A DNA stretch of 64,000 nucleotides, from assembly GCF_030718205.1 (NCBI RefSeq), contig NZ_JAUZQF010000002.1:496001-560000 (forward strand), written 5' to 3'. This DNA is from Nonomuraea turcica (lineage in GTDB: Bacteria > Actinomycetota > Actinomycetes > Streptosporangiales > Streptosporangiaceae). Shown here in pieces: positions 1 to 11,620 of this stretch. Both the position numbers and the translations under genes were made by a program. The stretch's first letter is position 1; every line of letters begins with the position of its first letter. The notes under the pieces are model-generated. The model did no database searches. It was not told where the DNA came from and saw only the letters and a program-made list of their open reading frames with translations.

Positions 1-299
1 ACGGCGAGGGCCAACCCGCCGCACCACGCGCCCAGCAGGACGATCGCCGGCGCGCCGACCGGCAGCCTGGACCGTACGAGTCCGGCGACCAGCGCCGTCG
101 ATCCCATCGAGAGACAGGCCACGGTCCCGGCGAAGACCTGGTCCGCGCCGTCGCTCAGCGCGTAGTCGCTGAACACGTTCCGGACGGTGTCCACCTGCTT
201 CGCCCAGCCGAGGTGTAGGGCGGCGGCGCCGACCAGCGCCCCGGCCAGCCCGGCATGAGCCGCGACCACGAGTTTTCGGGTGAGGGAAAAGCTGTCCAC
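1..299 (-). CDS. DUF998-type membrane protein, N-terminal part (runs off left edge)
   Basis: Reading leftwards from a GTG at 299, this frame stays open to the window edge (about 99 residues seen). It begins VDSFSLTRKLVVAAHAG, has a first hydrophobic segment, then the stretch VFSDYALSDG, and then a second and third hydrophobic segment. A short loop with (S/T)DYAL(S/T)DG after the first helix is typical of DUF998 integral membrane proteins, whose function is unknown. No other start codon lies upstream in frame for more than 60 bp, and no clear ribosome site is visible, so the exact start is uncertain. It is oriented like the next gene, but a gap of about 180 bp with a hairpin separates them. 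Confidence 0.6.
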   Translation of the reverse strand, partial: MDSFSLTRKLVVAAHAGLAGALVGAAALHLGWAKQVDTVRNVFSDYALSDGADQVFAGTVACLSMGSTALVAGLVRSRLPVGAPAIVLLGAWCGGLALA

Positions 300-423
300 A
301 CCACGACAGCGAACCGGGGCATCATGTGGCGCGTACGACTTCGACCGTGAAGCTTCTGTGAAGCAGGCGCCGTGTTCGGCAGAACCTTGGCCGCCCACTC
401 GGCACGGCACGCCGGCCAGGCCG

Positions 424-457
424 CGGAGCCGGTCCGCAGGAGGGCGGGCCGGCTCCG
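424..457 (-). terminator. Hairpin after the ThuA-dehydrogenase gene
   Basis: A 9-bp perfect stem (CGGAGCCGG with CCGGCTCCG) closes a 16-nt loop about 20 bp beyond the stop of the leftward gene at 480. There is no T tract, as is common for GC-rich actinomycete terminators. Confidence 0.4.
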
Positions 458-479
458 GGGTTCGGGCGTCACATGGGGA

Positions 480-860
480 TCAGACGCGGGTCCACTTCTG
501 GTTGTTCTGGCCGTTGCACGTCCAGATGCGCGCCTTGGTGCCGTTGGCGGTGCCGCCGACGTCCAGGCACTTGTTCGCGCCGACGGCGGTGATGGTGCCG
601 TCGGCGTTGAGGCGCCACTTCTGGTTGTTCTGTCCGTTGCAGTCCCAGATGATCACGCTGGTGCCATCCGCCGTCCCGGCCCCATTCACGTCCAGGCACT
701 TGTTGCCGTAGACCCGCAGCTCACCGGCGCTGGTGGAGGTCCACTGCTGGTTGGCCTGCCCGTTGCAGTCCCAGATCTGCGCCTGCGCGCCGTTGGCCTG
801 CGAGGCGCCGTTGACGTCCAGGCACCAGTTCGACCCCACGCCCCGCAGCGCGCTCGTACT
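480..860 (-). repeat. CBM13 lectin cassette, first of seven near-identical copies
   Basis: A roughly 375-bp block encoding one ricin B beta-trefoil recurs almost unchanged at about 4032-4415, 5824-6205, 8772-9150 and 19457-19835 (minus strand) and at about 12830-13195 and 15745-16114 (plus strand). All copies share long identical DNA runs, for example around [14 protein letters not shown] and [14 protein letters not shown] diverged copy sits at 22780-23156. The catalytic domains attached to the copies are unrelated, so the cassette has been copied or homogenised independently of them. Confidence 0.85.
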
Positions 861-3800
861 GCCCGGAGGCAAGCCGTCCCCCTGCCCGACGCCCCTGCCG
901 TTGAAGGTGATGGAGTCCACGTCGAACGAGTTCGCGGACGGCGCCTTGAACACGACATGGACATTGCGGGTGCCACCGGGGTCGGTGACCTGCACCGCCG
1001 GCAGCGACACGTAGGTGTTCCATCCCCCGGTTGCCGACACGGGGCTGGAGGCGATGAGCGCCCCGGTCGGTGAGTCGGCGCGCAGCTCGATGGACGCCCC
1101 GGTGCTGGACGGCGCCGAGACTCGGAAGGACACCGTGTCGATCCCGGACAGGTTGATCGGGCTGAAGGAGATCCAGTCATTGTTGGAGATGTCGCCGATG
1201 CGCCTGCCACCCTCGGCTCCGGGCTCGTCGACGATCCGGATTCCGGACGAGCCGGTGAAGTGCTCGGCCTGCTTGTGTTTCGGCTGCAGCGTGATGCCGG
1301 CGCTGCCCTTCAGGCCGCCCTTGTCGGTGTAGTCGGCGGACAGCGCGTAGTAGACGTTGGAGGCCTCGTCATGGCCGGAGGCGGTGGTCGTGGCCGTCCC
1401 GGAGCAACCGGTGTACTGGCCGGTGTCGTGGGCGTGCTGGTCATGGCCGAGCGCCGTGATCACGTTGACCTTGGTGCAGTCGACGGCGCCGTCCTCGGCG
1501 TCGGTGACGTTCACCGTGTAGGCCACCTGATCGCCGAAGTCGATGAATCCACCGTCGGGTGGAGCCGAGAAGGCCACCTTGGGACGAGTGTTGCCGACGA
1601 CGATGGGCAATGTGATGCTGCCCGTCTTCCCGCCGGAATCCCGTACGGTCAGCTTGGCCGTGTAGGTGCCGTTGGTGTTGTAGGTGTGAGAGGGGTTGGC
1701 GCTGGTGGAGGTCCCGCCGTCGCCGAAGTCCCACGCGTAGGTGATCGCGTCGCCGTCGGGATCGGAGGAGCCGGCAGAGGAGAACGCCACCGTCAGCGGC
1801 GCCGCACCCGAATCGGGGTTGGCGCTCGCCTTGGCCAGGGGCGCTCGGTTTCCGGCTACGTAGTCGACGCGGTAGATGCTGTCATCGGTGTTCGCGTGGC
1901 CGAAGCCATTGCCCCAGTCGGCCATGTACAGGGCGCCGTCCGGACCGAACTTCATGTCGATCGGCGCATGCGGGGCGAGCTGTGCCACGAAGGGGTTGAT
2001 CTTCAGGAGGTTGCCCGAGGAGTCCAGGCGGAACTCCTTGACGAAGTTGCGGCTCCATTCGTAGAGGAACGGCGTGCCGTCGAAGTATTCGGGGAACTTG
2101 CGGTCAGACCTGCCGGCGGGGTCGTAGCGGTAGAACGGTCCCCCCATCGGGCCCGCACCACCGCAGCAGTCGATCTCGGGGAACTCGGCCGAGGCGTGGT
2201 AGTTGTACCACACGGTCGCGGGCTTGGCCGCGGGCAGGTTGGTCAGGCCGGTGTTGTTGGGCGAGTTGTTGACCGGCGCCGAGCAGTTGAACTTCGCGCC
2301 GGAGGTGTTGGTGGCGAAGTTGAAGTCGTTGTACGCGATGTTGTTGGCGACGCAGTACGGCCAGCCGTAGAAGCCCGGCTGCTTGATCAGGTTCCACTCG
2401 ACGGTGCCCTCGGGACCGCGGCTGGAGTTCGCGGCGCCCGCGTCGGGGCCGTAGTCACCCAGCGAGATCCAGCCGGTCACCTTGTCCACCGAGAAACGGA
2501 ACGGGTTGCGGAAGCCCATCGCGTAGATCTCCGGCCGCGTCTGGGCGGTGCCGGGCGCGAACAGGTTGCCGGACGGAATCGTGTAGGTGCCGTCGGGCTC
2601 GGGGTGGATGCGCAGGATCTTGCCGCGCAGGTCGTTGGTGTTGGCCGAGGACCGCTGGGCGTCGTAATGCTCCCGGCCCGGCCGCTCGTCGATCGGAGCG
2701 TAGCCGCTGGAGGCGTGGGGATTGGTGTCGTCACCCGGGCCGACGTAGAGATTGCCCCCCGGGCCGAACGCGAGGTAGCCGCCGGTGTGGCCGGGCTCGT
2801 CGACGTTGCGGTACGCCGGAACCTCGATGATCTTCTTCTCGCTCGCCAAGTCGAGGCTGGTGCCGTTGAAGGTGAACCTCGATACCCGGTTCACCTCACC
2901 GCCATTGGACGGCGAATAGTTGACGTAGATCCAGCCGTTGGTGGTGAAGTTCGGATCCAGCGCCAGCCCGATGCCGCCGTCCTCGCCGCCGTCGTACACC
3001 GGCAGGGTGGCGATGACGCGCGTGCCCCCGCCATTGGCGGGGATCATGTTCACCTTGCCCGAGCGCGAGATGTAGAAGACCCTGCCGTCGGCGGCCACGT
3101 CCAGTTCCATCGGCTGGTCCGGTGCGCCGTCGAGGATCACCTTCTGGAACCGGGCCGCGACCGTGCCGCCGCAGTCACCCGGCTCCGCGCCCGCCGCCCA
3201 CTTCACCGCACCCAGCAGGTGCTGTTTGAACAGCGGCTCCGCATAGGAGGACGCCTGGTGGCCCATCGCGGTGGCCCACACCCGGCCGCCCTCAGGGTTG
3301 TGACACCAGGAGATCGGGTGGTCGGCGCCCATCTTGCTCGGCCCCGCGTCATAGGTGGTCTCATCCGCGGTCACCAGCACGTGCACCGAGCCGCGCATGT
3401 TCTTGTCGAAGTTGTACCACTCCTCCGGACGCACCCACCGATCCGGCAGCCCCTTCGTGGAGGGGTGAACCTTGTCGGCCACCTTGGCGGTCCCCTGCAC
3501 GGTCGCCGAATGCGCGGTCATGTGCGCGCCGGCCAGCACGACCTGATCCCACCAGGGGAACTGCGCCTCGATGTTCATGTCGGTGGCGTTGTGGATCGCG
3601 ACCACGCCGCGGCCACTGCGCACATACGCCTGGAAGGCCTGACGCTGGGTGTCGTTGTCCCACACCATGCCGTTGGTCTGGAACATGATCACCGCGTCGT
3701 AGGTGTTCAAGGTCGCGGTCGTGAAGACGGCGGAGTTCTCGCTGTGGTCGAGCTGGAAGTTGTTGTCGGTCGCCAGCTGCTGGAACATCGCGACACCGGC

Positions 3801-3956
3801 GGGGATGGAGTCGTGCCGATAGGCGCCGCTCGCGGTCTCGGTGAACAGCAGCACCTTGAACTGCGGAGCGGCCGCGTGCGCCACCAGCGGCACCGCGGAC
3901 AGCAGCAGCCCTAAGAGGGCTGCGGTCAAGACGGGAAGTAAGCGTGATGTTCGCAT
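480..3956 (-). CDS. Secreted ThuA / PQQ-type sugar dehydrogenase / PKD / CBM6 / ricin-lectin fusion
   Basis: 1158 residues with a Sec signal peptide (to about residue 29, ending AHAAA). Domains in order: ThuA-like, class-I glutamine-amidotransferase fold (about 33-255); glucose/sorbosone dehydrogenase six-bladed propeller, PQQ type (about 262-700, with the family motifs AMGFRNPFR, YGPDAG and [15 protein letters not shown]); a PKD domain (about 704-790, YAWDFGDGG); a CBM6-like module (about 890-1020); and a three-repeat ricin B lectin (about 1030-1158, with QQW and QKW motifs). ThuA proteins are linked to keto-disaccharide metabolism, and GSDH proteins oxidise sugars extracellularly. Having both in one exported chain suggests oxidation and further processing of a bound glycan, but the substrate is unknown. 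Start supported by AGGAGA 6 bp upstream of ATG. Last gene of a leftward set. Confidence 0.9.
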   Translation of the reverse strand: MRTSRLLPVLTAALLGLLLSAVPLVAHAAAPQFKVLLFTETASGAYRHDSIPAGVAMFQQLATDNNFQLDHSENSAVFTTATLNTYDAVIMFQTNGMVWDNDTQRQAFQAYVRSGRGVVAIHNATDMNIEAQFPWWDQVVLAGAHMTAHSATVQGTAKVADKVHPSTKGLPDRWVRPEEWYNFDKNMRGSVHVLVTADETTYDAGPSKMGADHPISWCHNPEGGRVWATAMGHQASSYAEPLFKQHLLGAVKWAAGAEPGDCGGTVAARFQKVILDGAPDQPMELDVAADGRVFYISRSGKVNMIPANGGGTRVIATLPVYDGGEDGGIGLALDPNFTTNGWIYVNYSPSNGGEVNRVSRFTFNGTSLDLASEKKIIEVPAYRNVDEPGHTGGYLAFGPGGNLYVGPGDDTNPHASSGYAPIDERPGREHYDAQRSSANTNDLRGKILRIHPEPDGTYTIPSGNLFAPGTAQTRPEIYAMGFRNPFRFSVDKVTGWISLGDYGPDAGAANSSRGPEGTVEWNLIKQPGFYGWPYCVANNIAYNDFNFATNTSGAKFNCSAPVNNSPNNTGLTNLPAAKPATVWYNYHASAEFPEIDCCGGAGPMGGPFYRYDPAGRSDRKFPEYFDGTPFLYEWSRNFVKEFRLDSSGNLLKINPFVAQLAPHAPIDMKFGPDGALYMADWGNGFGHANTDDSIYRVDYVAGNRAPLAKASANPDSGAAPLTVAFSSAGSSDPDGDAITYAWDFGDGGTSTSANPSHTYNTNGTYTAKLTVRDSGGKTGSITLPIVVGNTRPKVAFSAPPDGGFIDFGDQVAYTVNVTDAEDGAVDCTKVNVITALGHDQHAHDTGQYTGCSGTATTTASGHDEASNVYYALSADYTDKGGLKGSAGITLQPKHKQAEHFTGSSGIRIVDEPGAEGGRRIGDISNNDWISFSPINLSGIDTVSFRVSAPSSTGASIELRADSPTGALIASSPVSATGGWNTYVSLPAVQVTDPGGTRNVHVVFKAPSANSFDVDSITFNGRGVGQGDGLPPGSTSALRGVGSNWCLDVNGASQANGAQAQIWDCNGQANQQWTSTSAGELRVYGNKCLDVNGAGTADGTSVIIWDCNGQNNQKWRLNADGTITAVGANKCLDVGGTANGTKARIWTCNGQNNQKWTRV

Positions 3957-4002
3957 GAAGGGTCTCCTGGGGGTACCGGCAACGGCCGGAGTCGAAGGGG
4001 CG

Positions 4003-4024
4003 GTCCACTCCCCGGGGTGTGGAC
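4003..4024 (-). terminator. Palindromic hairpin between two secreted-enzyme genes
   Basis: GTCCAC and GTGGAC arms flank a CCCCGGGG core, giving a nearly perfect 22-bp palindrome just beyond the stop at 4032. It could be a weak terminator or processing site between the ThuA-DUF1080 gene and the next gene. Confidence 0.3.
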
Positions 4025-4031
4025 GATGGCC

Positions 4032-5786
4032 TCAGACGCGGGTCCAGCGCTGGTTGGTTCCTCCGGTGCAGGTCCAGATGCGCGCCTTGGTGCCGTTGGC
4101 GGTGCCGCTGACGTCCAGGCACTTGTTGGCCCCGATGGCGGTGATGGTGCCGTCGGCGTTGAGGCGCCACTTCTGGTTGTTCTGGCCGTTGCAGTCCCAG
4201 ATGATCACCGCGGTGCCGTCCGCCGTCCCGGCCCCGTTCACGTCCAGGCACTTGTTGCCGTAGACCCGCAGCTCACCGGCGCTGGTGGAGGTCCACTGCT
4301 GGTTGGCCTGCCCGTTGCAGTCCCAGATCTGCGCCTGCGCGCCGTTGGCCTGCGAGGCGCCGTTGACGTCCAGGCACCGGTTCGACCCCACGCCCCGCAG
4401 CGCACTCGTACTGCCCGGGGTGCTGGTCAGTTCCTCGATACGGATGTTGCGGAAGGACACCACGTCGCCGGACCCGTGGTTCTGGATGCCGATGTAGCCC
4501 TGCTGGAGCGAGCGAACCGGATCGGTGTTGGTGAAATCGTTGATTTTGCTGCCGTTGAGGAACACCTGCAGCCGCTCACCCTCCACCAGCAGCTCATAGG
4601 TGTTCCACTGCCCCGGCGGGTTCAGCGCCGCGTCGCGGGCGGCGATGTCGGCGGCCTTGAACCCGTAGATCGCCCCGGTCGTCTTGTCCGTGGTGTCGGT
4701 TGCGTCGATTTGCACCTCGTATCCGGTGTTGAGCGCCGCGTTGGGGTCACTGGTGGCCGGGAACCCGACGATCACACCGGAGTTGGAGTCGCCGGTCATC
4801 TTCCAGTCGAGCTTGAGCGAGTAGGAGCGGAACTCCTTGGCGCTGTACCACAGCATGCCCATGCCGCCCTGGGAGGTCAGCGTGGCGTCGCTGTTGGCGA
4901 ACGACCCCGGCCCTGCCTGCGACCAGCCCATCGTCGACCCGTTGTACAACGTCGTGTACCCGGTCTCCGGGCGGCAGTCGGCGTTGGTGGCCTTGGCCGC
5001 GTACCGGATTCCGCCGAGCAGCAACGTGCGGAAGCTCGGGTCGGCGTACGACTCCCGGGTATGGCCCAGGCCGGTGTAGAACGCGCGGCCGGAGGACTGG
5101 GGGCGGCACCAGGTGATCGGATGATCGCCCATGCCGCCGCCGCTGTAGCTGCTCTCGTCCAGGCTCTGCAGCACCCGGACGTTCGGGCGGGGGTTGGAGC
5201 GGTAGTTGTACCACTCGTCGGTACGCGACCAGGTCGCCCCCAGGTGAGCGGTCGCGGCGTGCGCCCGGTCCTCGTTCCGTACGGTGGCCCGCTGGATCGC
5301 CGGGTGGTTGTTGAACCAGGCCCCCATCAGCTGCCCGTAGTACGCCCAGTTGTACTCGGTGTCCGCGGCCGAATGCACTCCTACGTAACCGCCCCCGCCG
5401 TCCACATACGTCTGGAAGGCGGCCTGCTGGTTGTCGTTCAGCACATCACCGGTGGTGTTGAGGAACACCACCGCCTGGTACTGGGCCAGGTTGGCCGTGC
5501 TGAAGGCGTTCGAGTCCTCGGTGGCGTCGACGGCGAAGTCGTTGGCGGCCCCCAGGTCGCGGATGGCCTGGATCCCATCGGGGATCGAGTCGTGCCGGAA
5601 CCCGGCCGTCTTGGAGAACACCAGCACCTTGAAGGCGGCGGCCTGGGCAGGTATGGCGGGGATCACCGTCGCGGCGGCGGCAGCGGCGATCGCCACCACG
5701 GTCACCGACAGGCGTCGCAGCACAGATGTCTTTCGGCCGCTCCCCGCGATGCGCCCGAGCGCGGCGGGGGTCAGATGTCGCAGCAT
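4032..5786 (-). CDS. Secreted ThuA / DUF1080 (3-keto-disaccharide hydrolase-like) / ricin-lectin protein
   Basis: 584 residues. A signal peptide with a long Ala-rich hydrophobic core ends near residue 48 (PAQAAA). It is followed by a ThuA-like domain (about 50-255, FKVLVFSKTAGFRHDSIP, then GDHPITW), a DUF1080 / 3-keto-disaccharide hydrolase jelly-roll (about 268-450, YNGSTMGW, NSGVIVGFP, GYIGIQNHG) and a ricin B lectin (about 458-584). DUF1080 members have been tied to cleavage of 3-keto-glycosides, and ThuA members to handling of 3-keto sugars. The pairing in one exported protein, beside two sugar dehydrogenases, is the main reason to suspect an extracellular keto-sugar route (inference). 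AAAGG lies 6 bp before the ATG. It is separated by 37 bp from the upstream dehydrogenase gene and is probably co-transcribed with it. Confidence 0.9.
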   Translation of the reverse strand: MLRHLTPAALGRIAGSGRKTSVLRRLSVTVVAIAAAAAATVIPAIPAQAAAFKVLVFSKTAGFRHDSIPDGIQAIRDLGAANDFAVDATEDSNAFSTANLAQYQAVVFLNTTGDVLNDNQQAAFQTYVDGGGGYVGVHSAADTEYNWAYYGQLMGAWFNNHPAIQRATVRNEDRAHAATAHLGATWSRTDEWYNYRSNPRPNVRVLQSLDESSYSGGGMGDHPITWCRPQSSGRAFYTGLGHTRESYADPSFRTLLLGGIRYAAKATNADCRPETGYTTLYNGSTMGWSQAGPGSFANSDATLTSQGGMGMLWYSAKEFRSYSLKLDWKMTGDSNSGVIVGFPATSDPNAALNTGYEVQIDATDTTDKTTGAIYGFKAADIAARDAALNPPGQWNTYELLVEGERLQVFLNGSKINDFTNTDPVRSLQQGYIGIQNHGSGDVVSFRNIRIEELTSTPGSTSALRGVGSNRCLDVNGASQANGAQAQIWDCNGQANQQWTSTSAGELRVYGNKCLDVNGAGTADGTAVIIWDCNGQNNQKWRLNADGTITAIGANKCLDVSGTANGTKARIWTCTGGTNQRWTRV

Positions 5787-5823
5787 GGGTGGCCTTTCAG
5801 GTCGGGTGGTGTGATGGGTGGCC

Positions 5824-8679
<2,856 letters not shown>

Positions 8680-8707
8680 TCAGGGCAAGGCGCCCGGAGT
8701 TCTGCTT

Positions 8708-8736
8708 GTGGCCAGAGGAGTGCCGCCTCTGGCCAC
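8708..8736 (-). terminator. Strong hairpin between beta-helix and dehydrogenase genes
   Basis: An 11-bp perfect stem (GTGGCCAGAGG with CCTCTGGCCAC) and a 7-nt loop lie 36 bp beyond the stop of the leftward gene ending at 8772 and 59 bp before the next start. It probably terminates or attenuates transcription between the two. Confidence 0.45.
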
Positions 8737-8771
8737 GGTGGGAGACGAGGCCCGTCGTCAGGCGGACGGTG

Positions 8772-11153
8772 TCAGGCGCGGGTCCATTTCTGGTTGGTGC
8801 CGCCGTGGCAGGTCCAGATCTGCATCTTGGTGCCGTTGGCGGTGCCGGCGCCGGACACGTCCAGGCACTTGTTCGCCCCGACGGCGGTGATGCTGCCGTC
8901 GGCGTTGAGGCGCCACTTCTGGTTGTTCTGACCGTTGCAGTCCCAGATGATCACGCTGGTGCCATCCGCCGTCCCGGCCCCATTCACGTCCAGGCACTTG
9001 GTGCCGTAGACCCGCAGCTCACCGGTGCTGGTGGAGGTCCACTGCTGGTTGGCCTGCCCGTTGCAGTCCCAGATCTGCGCCTGCGCGCCGTTCGTCTGCG
9101 AGGCGCCGGTGACGTCCAGGCACCGGCCCGACCCGACACCCTTGAACGCACCCGTGCTCCCCGAGGGCTGGCCCTGGGGTCCGGCGGACGCGATCACGGC
9201 CTGGGCGCCGGCCGGCCAGGCGCCGTTGGTGACGGTGACGTTGTTGTTCACCACGTTGCCGCGGTCGCCGTTGGTCACGTTGGTGCTGCCGTTGGTCGAC
9301 CAGTTGCCGGTGACGGTGAAATTGCCCATGTTCTCGCCGTAGTAGTAGTTGGCGGTGGCCCAGGTGCCGGTGTTCGAGAGCACGTTGTTCCTGACGGTGT
9401 AGTACTTGGAGCCCTCGTCGAAGTAGATGCCGAACCAGCCGTTGGTGCGCAGGCAGTGGTTGTCGCTGATCACCGCGCCCGGGTTCCACGACAGCGTGTA
9501 GATGCAGCCGCCGTCGGTCATCTGCTGCATGACGTCGCGCACGTAGTTGCCGATGAGCCGGTTGCCGGAGGCGGTGGTGGCCGTGGTGTAACGCGGCTGG
9601 AAGTCGTACAGGCCGCGGTCGGCGTAGTGGGTGCTGCCGCCCGGCTCGTTGGCGCCCCAGCCGTACCCGATCGACATGCCGGTGTACGGCATGTTGTAGA
9701 CCTCGTTGTGGGACACGTCGGTGTTGGTGACGTAAGTGGTCAGGACCGAGACGACGCCCCGGTGGTCCAGGCCGAGGTCGTGGATGCGGTTGTTGCTGAC
9801 GGTGATGTTCCGGTTGACCATCCGCTGGTCACTCGGGTGGTGCGCGTCGGCGCGCACGCCGCCGACCACGATGCCGCCGGCCGAGCTGCGGGCGATCTCC
9901 GACCGGGTGACCACGATGTCGGCGGCGCCCAGGCCGACGCCGCTGGCATGCGCGTTGGCGTCATTGCCGATGCCGATGGCCGTCTGTCCCAGATTGACGA
10001 ACTGGGAGTCGGTGAAGGTGATGGTGCTGGCGGCGGAGACCTGGACGGCGGCGGGCATCTGCTGCCAGTTCGGCCGGGTCGCTTCGAACTGCCGGCAGCC
10101 CTGGTGGCAGGAGGTGAAGGCGGGCCAGCTCCAGTTGCCGGCGATGTAGGCGCCGGTCTGCTGGTCCACGTAGCCCTGGTTGCCGCTGGGGCCGAGCCAG
10201 CTCGTGCCGGTGAAGGTGATCCCGCTGAACGTGATGTGGTGCGCGGGCGCGTCGTAGGTGCCCCCGACCTGCACCAGCGACTGCTGCACCGGCAGCTCCA
10301 CGCTGACGTTGCCCATGTTCTGCCCGGCGAGCGGGATGTAGGACAGGGCGCCGGTCCCGGGGTCGAGGTACCACTCCCCCGGCGAGTCGAGGAACTCGTA
10401 GGCGTTGACCAGGTAGAGCGGCCCCGCCCGGTGCGGGCTGGTGAAGGTGTCGTACCCGAAGTTGTTGTTGTTCCAGGCGGGCTGCCGCATCGTGATGAGG
10501 TTGCCGCTGATGCTCTGCACCGGCGCGTACCGGTCGGTGAACGAACCGACGCTCTCCATCTCGACCCGGCCCTGGTTGGCGAGGTTGTTCAGATAGCTCA
10601 GCGCGCTGCTGGTGAACCTCATCCCGGTGCTGCTCGCGGTGAAGTCGGACCGGTTGACGGCGGTGCGCGCCCGGGTGGCGAGCGCGCCGTCGACGTACAG
10701 CTGCCGGGTGTCGATCCCGGCGCCGACGTTGGCGCGCCAGATGTTCTTCCCCGAGTCGGCCACGGTCCATCCGGTGACCGCCCTGGCTCCGCTGATGACA
10801 GGATGGGCGCCCGCCGCGGCCTGCCATTTGACGGTGTAGCCGTTGTTCCCGGAGTCGGCGGCGGTCAGCCGGAGCGGCGCGGAGAGCCGGTACACACCGT
10901 CGGCCAGCTCGACGACGATGTCACCGGACATTCCGGCGTTCAGCGAACGCACCGCCGTCTGCGCCGCGGGCAGCGAGCACGGCTGGGTTGAGGTGCAGGC
11001 GGTGCCGGTGCCGGCGGGTGACGCGTACAGGGTCGTGGTGGCCGCGAAGGCCGGGGTGGCCGGGGCGACGAGGGCGAACGCCGCGGCCAGCGCCGCGGCG
11101 ACGATGCCGGTCAGGACCGGTTTCAGCGCCGTGACGGGCGAAGATAACTGCAC
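8772..11153 (-). CDS. Secreted right-handed parallel beta-helix protein with ricin lectin
   Basis: 793 residues from a GTG at 11153, preceded by GAAGGAA 6 bp upstream; a longer frame to 11300 lacks this support. After a signal peptide (cleaved near PAFAATT) comes a long parallel beta-helix region (about 40-660) with repeated NxISxN/NxVxxN-type turns such as NRITVSNNRIHDLG-like strands. The ricin B lectin occupies the last 125 residues. The early segment (SPAGTG ... ARAVTGW ... YVDGALATRAR) resembles large secreted beta-helix glycoside hydrolases such as the GH141 type, but catalytic residues cannot be assigned by eye, so only the fold and secretion are claimed. It is the first gene of the leftward set and has its own promoter candidate at 11366-11394. 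Confidence 0.85.
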   Translation of the reverse strand: MQLSSPVTALKPVLTGIVAAALAAAFALVAPATPAFAATTTLYASPAGTGTACTSTQPCSLPAAQTAVRSLNAGMSGDIVVELADGVYRLSAPLRLTAADSGNNGYTVKWQAAAGAHPVISGARAVTGWTVADSGKNIWRANVGAGIDTRQLYVDGALATRARTAVNRSDFTASSTGMRFTSSALSYLNNLANQGRVEMESVGSFTDRYAPVQSISGNLITMRQPAWNNNNFGYDTFTSPHRAGPLYLVNAYEFLDSPGEWYLDPGTGALSYIPLAGQNMGNVSVELPVQQSLVQVGGTYDAPAHHITFSGITFTGTSWLGPSGNQGYVDQQTGAYIAGNWSWPAFTSCHQGCRQFEATRPNWQQMPAAVQVSAASTITFTDSQFVNLGQTAIGIGNDANAHASGVGLGAADIVVTRSEIARSSAGGIVVGGVRADAHHPSDQRMVNRNITVSNNRIHDLGLDHRGVVSVLTTYVTNTDVSHNEVYNMPYTGMSIGYGWGANEPGGSTHYADRGLYDFQPRYTTATTASGNRLIGNYVRDVMQQMTDGGCIYTLSWNPGAVISDNHCLRTNGWFGIYFDEGSKYYTVRNNVLSNTGTWATANYYYGENMGNFTVTGNWSTNGSTNVTNGDRGNVVNNNVTVTNGAWPAGAQAVIASAGPQGQPSGSTGAFKGVGSGRCLDVTGASQTNGAQAQIWDCNGQANQQWTSTSTGELRVYGTKCLDVNGAGTADGTSVIIWDCNGQNNQKWRLNADGSITAVGANKCLDVSGAGTANGTKMQIWTCHGGTNQKWTRA

Positions 11154-11365
11154 GGTGGTTCCTTCGGGGGGTAGGGGGTGGACGTGCTTCTCCCAAGATG
11201 GCGCGACACACTGGTGAGACCACGAGGGGACGCATGGCAAACGAAGCTGTGGACGTCGACGTGGCCGGTCACGATGCGGAGGGCCGCGAAGCGCCTCCAC
11301 ACTGCGTCCATGTGATCCAGCCGCGGAGGTTCCGGAAGGAGCGCGTCCTTCGGAGCCTCGCTATC

Positions 11366-11394
11366 TAATTACGTTCGGAGTCATGATGCGTCAA
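11366..11394 (-). promoter_or_regulatory. Promoter candidate for the leftward beta-helix gene
   Basis: Read leftwards: TTGACG (11389-11394), a 17-bp spacer and TAATTA (11366-11371). This is a good sigma-70-like pair in a locally AT-rich stretch, about 210 bp upstream of the GTG at 11153. Confidence 0.4.
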
Positions 11395-11513
11395 GACCTT
11401 AAGCCCGCTTATTCGACCGGTTGTGCGCCGAAGGTCCAGCCAATGGTTGTGTGCTTTACTCCTTCACCAGCGGCGATTCCTGCCACGGCGTACGCTCACG
11501 CCCATCATCCTCG

Positions 11514-11528
11514 TATGAACCTTTCAGA
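11514..11528 (+). promoter_or_regulatory. Degenerate copy of the GATGAA-N3-TTCATC operator
   Basis: TATGAACCTTTCAGA matches the repeat at 12440-12454 at 11 of 15 positions. It lies about 93 bp upstream of the GntR gene, so self-regulation by that protein is possible. Confidence 0.25.
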
Positions 11529-11620
11529 TGTGTCGTACTGATTGCACGCACCTGATCGTCCTCGGGGAGGGCGACGTCGATCAGTCATACTCTTACAGGG
11601 AACGGCGAGGAGGAACCACG

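Larger units (their letters stand above)
11154..11620. other. Divergent intergenic region between beta-helix gene and GntR regulator
   Basis: 467 bp, less GC-rich than its surroundings around 11360-11460. It holds a leftward promoter candidate (11366-11394) and a site near 11514 that resembles the inverted repeat found before three other secreted-enzyme genes. No further open frame looks real. Confidence 0.6.

Noticed and set aside
1260..3914. 884-codon plus-strand open frame opposite the ThuA-dehydrogenase gene
   Set aside because: Shadow frame of a GC-rich gene: Val/Gly/Arg-rich, no domain motifs, no ribosome site. The minus strand has recognisable domains throughout.
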